This document shows, one piece after another, positions 8,505 through 14,874 of a stretch of 64,000 bases of DNA (within the stretch, counting starts at the first letter, position 1; every line of letters starts with the position of its first letter). The notes under the pieces are model-generated. The model saw nothing but the letters and a program-made list of their open reading frames with translations. It was not told where the DNA came from and did no database searches. A program made the translations under genes and the position numbers. This DNA comes from Kibdelosporangium banguiense (GTDB lineage Bacteria > Actinomycetota > Actinomycetes > Mycobacteriales > Pseudonocardiaceae): positions 3,299,203-3,363,202 of the forward strand of contig NZ_JAGINW010000001.1 in NCBI RefSeq assembly GCF_017876405.1. Reading direction: 5' to 3'.

Positions 8505-9110
8505 TCAGGGCAGAGGCTGGGGCGACGGGCGTGCCGGAAGCTGGTTGACGAGTGCCAGCGCGGTCACGAGGCGCGGCACGATTTCGGCTGACCAGAAGAA
8601 GGTGTGGATCACCGATCGCTGGTGCGCCAGGCCGTGCAGGCCCAGCCACAGCGCGACGGCGTCGGTGGCAGGATCGGTGCTTGCCGAACGGCCGGCGGCG
8701 GCGCAGTCGGTGAGGACATCGGCGAACAGCTGCAGGATGGGAACGTCGAGATCGCGCTGTCCGGCCAGGCTGAACATGGTGCGGTAGCGCTGAGGGTGCG
8801 CGGCGGCGAAATCGAGGTACGCGTGGCAGGCGGCGTACAGGCGCTGCGCGGTGTCCTCGCCCGCGGCGATCACCGCTGCCTCGAGATGGTCGGTCAGTTC
8901 GGCGAAGGCCGCGTGGACCACCGCACGCAGAATGGCCTGCTGGCAAGGAAAGTGCGGGTAGATCGAGGGGGCCGCGATCCCGGCCTCGCGGGCCACGGCT
9001 CGCAGGGTCACGGCGCGTTCGCCACCCTGGTCGAGCAGGCCGGTCGCCGCCGCCAGGACATCGGCCCGCAGGCGGACGCCTTCGCCCCGGCGGTTGCGCA
9101 GGTGGCCCAT
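8505..9110 (-). CDS. TetR/AcrR family regulator with WHG-type C-terminal domain (paralogue 2)
   Basis: The 201-residue protein has an N-terminal TetR helix-turn-helix (VTLRAVAREAGIAAPSIYPHF) and a C-terminal ligand domain ending in WLGLHGLAHQRS, typical of the TetR_C WHG type. It begins 4 bp after the stop of the oxidoreductase gene, so both are on one transcript. It is clearly paralogous to the regulator at 10260 on the other side of the oxidoreductase: both share NRRGEG, TLR-VAR--GIAAPSIYPHFP and the WLGLHGLAHQR tail. It probably represses the shared control region at 10150-10259; the ligand is unknown. The frame ends 28 bp from the convergent immunity gene. Confidence 0.85.
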   Translation of the reverse strand: MGHLRNRRGEGVRLRADVLAAATGLLDQGGERAVTLRAVAREAGIAAPSIYPHFPCQQAILRAVVHAAFAELTDHLEAAVIAAGEDTAQRLYAACHAYLDFAAAHPQRYRTMFSLAGQRDLDVPILQLFADVLTDCAAAGRSASTDPATDAVALWLGLHGLAHQRSVIHTFFWSAEIVPRLVTALALVNQLPARPSPQPLP

Positions 9111-9114
9111 GACG

Positions 9115-10149
9115 TCACGGCGTGGCGACGATGACGACCTTGCCCAGGACGGTCCGGGATTCGGCCAGCGTCAGCGCGGAAGCGGCGTCGGTGAGCGGAA
9201 TCCGGGCGGCGATCTGCGGAGTGATGACGCCATCGTCGACCAGCTTCAGGACCTGGGTGAGGTCCTCGCTCAGCCGGGCGCGGAAGGCCGTCCGGCTGAG
9301 GCGCTTGCCCGCCCAGAAGTTGTAGAAGTACGCGCTTTTGCCGTTGGGTAGGGAGTTCCACGTCATCAGCTGCGCGAAAAGCTTGAGCACGGGCAGTTTC
9401 GAGTTGCCCTCCTCGTTTTTCGTCGCCGCGGAGCCGTACTGGACCAGCGTGCCGCCGCGGCGCAGCAGCCGCCACGACTGCGTCAGACCGGGGCCGCCGA
9501 CGTGGTCGAACACCGCGTCCACGCCTTCGGGGGCGAGCTTGCGGATCTGCTCGTACATGTCCGGGTCGCGGTAGTCGACCGGGATCGCGCCCATGGCGCG
9601 CACCGACTCGTGGTGGCGCGCCGAGGCTGTGCCGATCACCCTGATCCCGGCGTGCCGGGCCAGTTGCACGAGCGTGGACCCGACACCGCCGTTGGCACCC
9701 AGCACCACGATCGTGCCACCGGCACGGACTTTGGCCTTGCGGTGCAACATCTGCCACGCGGTGACGCCGTTGACGGCCACGGTCTCCGCGGCGGCCGCGT
9801 CCACGTTGTCCGGCACCGCAACCAGATCCGCGGCCTCGACCAGCAGATGGCTGGCCCACCCACCGACCTTGATGACTGCGGCGAACCTGCGTCCGGCCAG
9901 CGCCGAATCCACGCCCGGCCCGGTGGCGACGACCGTGCCGACCACGTCGTAGCCCGGCACGAACGGGAACGGCGGCTGGTCGTAGTACTTGCCCCGGCGC
10001 ATCTGCTGCTCGGCGAACGAGACGCCGGTCGCGTCCATCCTGAGCACAACCTGCCCGGCGGCGGGGGCCGGCAACTCGCGGGTGCGGATCTCCAAGCCGT
10101 CCGGCTCGACAGTGCCTGGCAGGACGATCTCGGTGGCTGCGCTGGTCAC
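9115..10149 (-). CDS. Zinc-free medium-chain dehydrogenase / quinone oxidoreductase-like protein
   Basis: This 344-residue MDR-family enzyme has the N-terminal GroES-like fold (GQVVLRMDATGVSFAEQ) and the NADPH-binding segment VVLGANGGVGSTLVQLARHAG. The cysteine and histidine ligands of zinc alcohol dehydrogenases are missing, so it falls in the quinone oxidoreductase/enoyl reductase branch that reduces quinones or conjugated carbonyls with NADPH. It is flanked by two TetR paralogues, one co-transcribed behind it and one divergent. This suggests substrate-induced expression, probably in detoxification. GTG and ATG alternatives near the start cannot be separated; MTSAATEIVLPG is taken as the N terminus. 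Confidence 0.88.
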   Translation of the reverse strand: MTSAATEIVLPGTVEPDGLEIRTRELPAPAAGQVVLRMDATGVSFAEQQMRRGKYYDQPPFPFVPGYDVVGTVVATGPGVDSALAGRRFAAVIKVGGWASHLLVEAADLVAVPDNVDAAAAETVAVNGVTAWQMLHRKAKVRAGGTIVVLGANGGVGSTLVQLARHAGIRVIGTASARHHESVRAMGAIPVDYRDPDMYEQIRKLAPEGVDAVFDHVGGPGLTQSWRLLRRGGTLVQYGSAATKNEEGNSKLPVLKLFAQLMTWNSLPNGKSAYFYNFWAGKRLSRTAFRARLSEDLTQVLKLVDDGVITPQIAARIPLTDAASALTLAESRTVLGKVVIVATP

Positions 10150-10259
10150 AACGTACTCCTTAAGGCTTCGCTCGTTTGCTTACAGATGTAAACCTACAGT
10201 CGTTAGTCGTCGGCCCACAAGAGGTTACAGCCATAAACTTCGCGGTGTATGGTTACGGC
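10150..10259. promoter_or_regulatory. Divergent promoter with TetR operator-like repeats
   Basis: The 110-bp region between the oxidoreductase and the second TetR gene holds a perfect inverted repeat TTACAGATGTAA (10180-10191) and a related imperfect copy TTACAGCCATAA (10225-10236), 45 bp apart. TTACAG at 10225-10230 also reads as a -35 box, 17 bp before TATGGT (10248-10253), which lies 6 nt before the TetR GTG at 10260. The second repeat overlaps the -35 box, so a bound TetR would block the regulator's own promoter. The assignment of operator function is inferred. Confidence 0.6.
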
Positions 10260-10886
10260 GTGGAGAACACAGGAGTGCGCAGGCGCAACCGCCGTGGTGA
10301 GGGAGGCAAGCTCCGCGAGGAGATCATCGCCGCCGCCGTGGAACTGCTCGACGAACAAGGCGACGAACGTGCGATCACGCTGCGATCGGTCGCTCGCCGG
10401 ATCGGAATCGCCGCCCCCTCGATCTACCCGCACTTTCCCGACCAGCCGGCGATCATGCTCGCCGTCGTGCGCCAGGAGTTCGACCGGCTCTCAGCGGGTC
10501 TGCGTGCCGCCGCGGAAACCGGCGGCGACGACCCGCGGCAGCGTCTGCTCGCGGTGTGTCACGCCTACCTGGAGCTGGCTCAGAACCATCCCGAGCGCTA
10601 CCGCACCATGTTCGGCGGCCTGTGGATGCCGGCTCTGGGCGAAAGTTCGATCACCGCGGAGGATCTGATCGCGCTGGGCACCGAGTCACTGCAGATCCTT
10701 TCCGGCGCCCTCGGCGACTGCGTCAAAGCCGGCCGGGCCACCAGCACCGACCTCTTCAGCGACGCTGTCGCACTCTGGCTGGGCCTGCACGGACTGGCTC
10801 ACCAGCGCGCCGTGACCCGTGCGTTCCCGTGGCCGGAAGACATCGCCGAGCGCATGATCAGCGCGCTGGCTCACCTCAACGACTGA
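10260..10886 (+). CDS. TetR/AcrR family regulator with WHG-type C-terminal domain (paralogue 1)
   Basis: The 208-residue protein has the TetR DNA-binding domain (ITLRSVARRIGIAAPSIYPHF) and the same C-terminal WLGLHGLAHQR tail as the regulator at 8505. I set the start at GTG 10260, where TATGGT sits 6 nt upstream and TTACAG 17 bp further, indicating a leaderless transcript; the frame is open to an ATG at 10176, but that would place the promoter inside the gene. It is divergent from the oxidoreductase and probably autoregulates through the operator-like repeats. Its last 11 bp overlap the convergent hisN-like gene. Confidence 0.87.
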   Translation: MENTGVRRRNRRGEGGKLREEIIAAAVELLDEQGDERAITLRSVARRIGIAAPSIYPHFPDQPAIMLAVVRQEFDRLSAGLRAAAETGGDDPRQRLLAVCHAYLELAQNHPERYRTMFGGLWMPALGESSITAEDLIALGTESLQILSGALGDCVKAGRATSTDLFSDAVALWLGLHGLAHQRAVTRAFPWPEDIAERMISALAHLND

Positions 10887-11637
10887 GCTTGCTGAGGGCC
10901 GCGTCGTGTAGATGTCCGTTGGTGGACAACGCCGAGCCGCCCTCGAACGTGGCAACGCCGGACAAATCGGTGAAACGGCCGCCTGCTTCCTCGACGAGCA
11001 CCTGCAGCGGCGCCACGTCCCACGGGTTCACGATGGCCTCGGCGGCGATGTCGATCACGCCTTCGGCCACCAGGCAGTGCTGCCAGAAGTCGCCGAACGC
11101 GCGGTTCTCCCAGCAGGCGTCCACGAGCCGCAGATAGGCCTCCCGTGAGTGGTACTCCACCCAGGAGCCCAAGTGTGTTGTGGACAGATATGCGTCGTCC
11201 AAACTGGACACATCGGACACGCTCAGCTTGCGTCCGTCGTCAGTGAAAGCCCCATATCCGGCAGCCGCCCACCAACGCTTGCCGAGAGCGGGCGCGCTCA
11301 CCACACCCACGACGGGCTTGCCGTCTGTGACAAGTGCGATCAATGTCGCCCAAGCGGGTACTCCGCGCAGAAAATTCTTGGTGCCGTCGATCGGATCCAG
11401 CACCCATGTCCGGCCCGCGCCCACGGTCCCGCCGCGCTCCTCGCCGGCCACCGCGTCATCCGGAAAAGACTCCTTGAGCAGGGCACGGATCGCGTCCTCG
11501 ACCGCGGTGTCCGCGTCGGTCACGGGGGTGCGGTCGGGCTTGCGGCTGACCTTCAGGTCCAGCGAACGGAACCGGGCGGAGGTGATGGCGTCCGCCGCGT
11601 CGGCAAGACGCAGTGCGAACTCAAGGTCGGATGACAC
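10876..11637 (-). CDS. hisN: Histidinol-phosphatase, inositol monophosphatase family
   Basis: The 253-residue protein is a metal-dependent IMPase-fold phosphatase. The metal-binding motifs are visible: GEERGG, DPIDGTKNFLRGVPAW and the C-terminal WDVAPLQVLVEEAGGRF. The close match of the N-terminal part (DLEFALRLADAADAITSARF) to actinobacterial HisN supports histidinol-phosphate as substrate (step eight of histidine synthesis), although inositol-1-phosphate cannot be excluded from sequence alone. No other his gene lies nearby. The GTG start is divergent from the response regulator, 33 bp away. The 3' end overlaps the TetR gene by 11 bp. Confidence 0.85.
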   Translation of the reverse strand: MSSDLEFALRLADAADAITSARFRSLDLKVSRKPDRTPVTDADTAVEDAIRALLKESFPDDAVAGEERGGTVGAGRTWVLDPIDGTKNFLRGVPAWATLIALVTDGKPVVGVVSAPALGKRWWAAAGYGAFTDDGRKLSVSDVSSLDDAYLSTTHLGSWVEYHSREAYLRLVDACWENRAFGDFWQHCLVAEGVIDIAAEAIVNPWDVAPLQVLVEEAGGRFTDLSGVATFEGGSALSTNGHLHDAALSKLSR

Positions 11638-11670
11638 CTACCTGATGTTGCCAGGCCTACAGTGGTCACC

Positions 11671-12348
11671 GTGAGTGTGGTGCTGCTGGCCGAGGACGAC
11701 TCGGCGATCGCAGACCCGTTGTCACGCGCTCTGCAGCGTGAGGGCTACGCGGTAGAGGTCGTCACCGACGGGCTGAGTGCGTTGGAATTCGCCGACGCGG
11801 GTCGTGCCGACCTGCTCGTGCTGGACCTGGGCCTGCCCGGAATGGACGGCCTGGAGGTCTGCCGCAGGTTGCGCTCGTCCGGGCGCGGGCTGCCGGTGCT
11901 GATGCTGACCGCCCGGGCCGACGAGGTCGACTTCGTCGTCGGCCTGGACGCCGGCGCGGACGACTACGTGGCCAAGCCGTTCCGGCTGGCCGAACTGCTG
12001 GCCCGGATCCGGGCCCTGATGCGGCGCCAGGCGCCCGGCGCGGTCGAGGTCAACGGCGTGAAGATGGACCTCGCCGCCCGCGTGGTGACCGTGGACGGCC
12101 AGGAGATCACCTTGGCCAACAAGGAGTTCGAGCTGCTGCGCGTGCTGATCCAGCGAGCCGGCCAGGTCGTCACCCGCGAGGAGATCCTCGCCGAGGTGTG
12201 GGACGACACGCCGGAACGCAAGACCAGCAAGACGCTGGACATGCACATGTCCTGGCTGCGCCGCAAACTCGGCGACCTCGGCCCGCGCGCCGCGGAACGG
12301 CGCATCGCCACGGTCCGTGGCGTGGGCTTCCGATTCAACTCCGACTAG
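11671..12348 (+). CDS. OmpR/PhoB-family response regulator
   Basis: The 225-residue protein has a receiver domain (residues 1-115) with acidic pocket EDD, phospho-acceptor Asp52 in LLVLDLGLPGMDG and KPF at the switch lysine. A winged-helix DNA-binding domain follows (residues 125-225), ending ATVRGVGFRF. I choose GTG 11671 because TACAGT (11658-11663) lies 7 nt upstream, a leaderless layout; a GTG at 11662 would lie inside that hexamer. It is 3 bp upstream of its histidine kinase. The target genes are unknown; neighbouring GtrA genes lie on the opposite strand. Confidence 0.93.
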   Translation: MSVVLLAEDDSAIADPLSRALQREGYAVEVVTDGLSALEFADAGRADLLVLDLGLPGMDGLEVCRRLRSSGRGLPVLMLTARADEVDFVVGLDAGADDYVAKPFRLAELLARIRALMRRQAPGAVEVNGVKMDLAARVVTVDGQEITLANKEFELLRVLIQRAGQVVTREEILAEVWDDTPERKTSKTLDMHMSWLRRKLGDLGPRAAERRIATVRGVGFRFNSD

Positions 12349-12351
12349 GAC

Positions 12352-13629
12352 ATGCGCAGACGGATACTGCTGGCGATCCTGCTGGCTGTCGCGGTGACCA
12401 CCTGTGCGCTGGGCATCCCGCTCGGCTACACGGCGTTGGAGCTGGTGGAGACCCTGACCACGGAGGATCTGCGGACCCGGGTCCAGCAGATCGGGCTGAA
12501 GCTGGACGACGACCTGGCCAACAACCGGGAGCCGACGATCACCGACGTCGAGTCGGTGGTGCCGCCGAAAGGGCGGCTGATCGTCACGCGCCCGGACCAG
12601 CCGCCCGAGATATTCGGCCCGGACCCTGGCCAGGACTATCTCGCCGAGCAGATCGAGATCCTGCGCCAGGGAACCGTGACCGTGCAGATCCCTGCGGCGC
12701 CCACCCGCGCCCGGCAGACGCAGGTCGCCGGGCTTGTCGTGCTCGTCATCGTGCTCACGATCGCCATCGCGACGGGCGTCGCAATCGTGACGGCAAGACG
12801 GTTGGCGCAGCCACTCGGGCACGTCGCCAACCGTGCGGGACGCCTGGGCGCAGGCGACTTCCGGCCCGATTCGCGGCGCTACGGGGTAGCTGAGCTAGAC
12901 CGTGTCGCCGAGGCCCTGGACACCTCCGCAGGTGCGCTGGCGGAGCTCGTACAGCGGGAACGCGATCTGGTCGGAGATGTCTCGCACCAGCTGCGTAGCC
13001 GGTTGACAGCGCTGCAGTTGCGGCTCGAAGCCTTGACGCACACGACTGACGACGAGAACAGAACCGATGCCATGGCGGCTCTGGAACAGGCTGAACGACT
13101 CGGTGACGTCCTCAGCGAGCTGCTTGCCGCAGCCCGTGAGGCGCGTGCAACCGACGCGGAGCCGTTGGACCTCGCGGCGGCGCTCCCGGCGATTGTGGGC
13201 GAGTGGCGAGAGCCGTTGCGTTCCAAGGGACGTGCGTTGCGCCTACGCGTACACGGCCGTCCATTGGCCAAGGCGACGACAGCACGGCTACGGGAAGCCA
13301 TAGGCGTGCTGTTGGACAACGCGCTACGGCATGGTGCAGGACCGGTGTCGTTGGCCGTGCGGGGCGGTGACGCGACCGTCGCGATCGAGGTGTCAGACGG
13401 TGGCAACGGTGTCCCTGACGAGCTCGTCGCGCACATCTTCGACCGCGGTGTTTCCGGAGTCGGGTCGACAGGCGTCGGGCTCGCATTGGCTAGGGCGCTC
13501 GTCGAGTCTGACGGCGGACGGCTGGAACTGTCGGTCTCGCGCCCTGCCACGTTCACGATCTTCCTACCTGTGCCGCGCGTTGACGATGTGCGCGGCGTGC
13601 GTTGGCCCGCCGAACGGTCGCCGCGCTAG
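12352..13629 (+). CDS. HAMP-domain sensor histidine kinase
   Basis: The 425-residue kinase has a first membrane segment (about residues 5-27), an extracytoplasmic sensor of about 95 residues, a second membrane segment (about 124-148, VAGLVVLVIVLTIAIATGVAI), a HAMP linker (about 149-200), and a HisKA domain with phospho-accepting His212 in GDVSHQLRSRLTALQLRLEA. The ATPase domain follows, with N-box LLDNALRHG, the D-box VSDGGNGV and the glycine box STGVGLALAR. It partners the upstream response regulator. The short, acidic sensor has no recognised fold. The stop overlaps the convergent GtrA gene by 4 bp. Confidence 0.93.
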   Translation: MRRRILLAILLAVAVTTCALGIPLGYTALELVETLTTEDLRTRVQQIGLKLDDDLANNREPTITDVESVVPPKGRLIVTRPDQPPEIFGPDPGQDYLAEQIEILRQGTVTVQIPAAPTRARQTQVAGLVVLVIVLTIAIATGVAIVTARRLAQPLGHVANRAGRLGAGDFRPDSRRYGVAELDRVAEALDTSAGALAELVQRERDLVGDVSHQLRSRLTALQLRLEALTHTTDDENRTDAMAALEQAERLGDVLSELLAAAREARATDAEPLDLAAALPAIVGEWREPLRSKGRALRLRVHGRPLAKATTARLREAIGVLLDNALRHGAGPVSLAVRGGDATVAIEVSDGGNGVPDELVAHIFDRGVSGVGSTGVGLALARALVESDGGRLELSVSRPATFTIFLPVPRVDDVRGVRWPAERSPR

Positions 13630-14141
13630 GAGTCGTCGCGCACGATCCGGGGCCGCGCGTTCGCCTCGGGGAACACCCAGCGCCGGAATCCCCAGAACCG
13701 GAAGAACATCGCCAGCAGCATGCCGATCACCGACCCGGACATGAAGTCGGCGACCTCCTGCACCCAGCGCTCCACGTGCGGCACCTCAAGGTCCAGCACA
13801 TAACGCGAGACGTACGGCGGCACCAGGTTGATGGCCACACCACCACCGCTGATCAGGAAGAACAGCGCGGCTTCGTGATGACGCTCGCGCCCGCCCCGAG
13901 TCCGGAACGACCACTCACGGTTGAGGATGTAGGACACGATCGTGGCGATGATGACGGCGATCGCCTTGGCCGTGATCGGCTTGCTCTCCAGAACAGTCAG
14001 CTTGAGAAAGAACCAGATGCCGTTGTCGATGACAAACGTGGTACCGCCGACGATCGCGAACTTCAGCAGTTCGCGGTGCCGGATAAGCACAGAACGCAAC
14101 GGTTCTGGCACTTGGGCCAGCACGCTCTCGACTATCGACAC
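13626..14141 (-). CDS. GtrA-family membrane protein (copy 2)
   Basis: This 171-residue protein has the four-helix GtrA/DPMS3 architecture: LLKFAIVGGTTFVIDNGIWF, then AVIIATIVSYILNREWSF, then a third hydrophobic stretch, then VIGMLLAMFFRFWGFRRWVF. GtrA proteins help flip or position polyprenyl-linked sugars; in mycobacteria Rv3277 is the equivalent gene between purK and the PH-domain gene. The GTG at 14141 has a TAGACT hexamer on the same strand 6 nt upstream (14153-14148), indicating a leaderless transcript separate from the upstream copy. It is a close paralogue of the next gene. Confidence 0.88.
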   Translation of the reverse strand: MSIVESVLAQVPEPLRSVLIRHRELLKFAIVGGTTFVIDNGIWFFLKLTVLESKPITAKAIAVIIATIVSYILNREWSFRTRGGRERHHEAALFFLISGGGVAINLVPPYVSRYVLDLEVPHVERWVQEVADFMSGSVIGMLLAMFFRFWGFRRWVFPEANARPRIVRDDS

Positions 14142-14182
14142 TTCCGCAGTCTACGGACGGAAATGCCGCAGCACTTGACACG

Positions 14183-14740
14183 CTACGCAGCGCGCTGTTC
14201 CTCATCGTCACGCACAGCACGCAACCGACGGGCCGCACGCGCCTCGCCCGTACGGGCGTTGGCCTCGGGGAAAACCCACTTCTTAAAGGCCCACCAGCGG
14301 AACACCATCGCGAGCAGCGTGCCGAGGATCATGCCACTGAGAAAGTCGGCGATCTCCTGAGTGACGAGGCTCACATTCGGAACCTTGAGGTCCAGGACAT
14401 AGCGGGAGATTCCCAGCGGCAGCGAGTTCAGCCCGACGCCGATCCCGCTGATCAGGAAGAAGAGCGCGGCCTCATGGTGGCGCTCGCGCCCGCCGCGAGT
14501 GTGAAACGACCACTCACGGTTAAGGATGTAGGACACGATCGTGGCAATGATGACCGCCACAGCCAAAGCCGTGACCGGGTTCGCATTCAGGATCGTGAGT
14601 TTCAACGTGTAGTTCACAACGTTGGTCACGGCAAAGCAGACCGCGCCGACCACGACGAATCTCAGCAGCTCCCGGTGCTTGAGCACAATCCTGCGCACAG
14701 GCTCGGGAATCCGCGCGAGAACGGTCTGCACAAAGGCCAT
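14183..14740 (-). CDS. GtrA-family membrane protein (copy 1)
   Basis: This 185-residue GtrA protein shares long identical blocks with the neighbouring copy (VIIATIVSYILNREWSF, TRGGRERHHEAALFFLISG, KWVFPEANAR), so the pair arose by tandem duplication. It has four predicted membrane helices, with the basic RGGRERHH loop between helices two and three. The ATG at 14740 is chosen because TAGGGT on the same strand lies 8 nt upstream and the family N terminus (FVQTVLARIPEPVRR) begins there; the frame remains open to 14809. The likely role is polyprenyl-phosphate sugar translocation in envelope polysaccharide or glycoprotein synthesis. Confidence 0.88.
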   Translation of the reverse strand: MAFVQTVLARIPEPVRRIVLKHRELLRFVVVGAVCFAVTNVVNYTLKLTILNANPVTALAVAVIIATIVSYILNREWSFHTRGGRERHHEAALFFLISGIGVGLNSLPLGISRYVLDLKVPNVSLVTQEIADFLSGMILGTLLAMVFRWWAFKKWVFPEANARTGEARAARRLRAVRDDEEQRAA

Positions 14741-14824
14741 GGAGCCAGACCCTACTGATCGCCATTCGGCCGCTTGACAGCAGCTCCCGATCACTGTGCG
14801 CCTACACACACGGGCCTGACCCCA

Positions 14825-14866
14825 TGTGCGTGCTTCGTCCGATTAGAACCGGACGAAGCACGCACA
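14825..14866 (-). terminator. Strong hairpin terminator downstream of the sigma-factor fusion gene
   Basis: A perfect 17-bp inverted repeat (arms 14825-14841 and 14850-14866) encloses an 8-base loop. It lies 8 bp beyond the stop of the gene ending at 14875 and before the GtrA pair. There is no clear T-run, which is usual for high-GC actinobacterial terminators. Confidence 0.75.
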
Positions 14867-14874
14867 AGCCGCGC

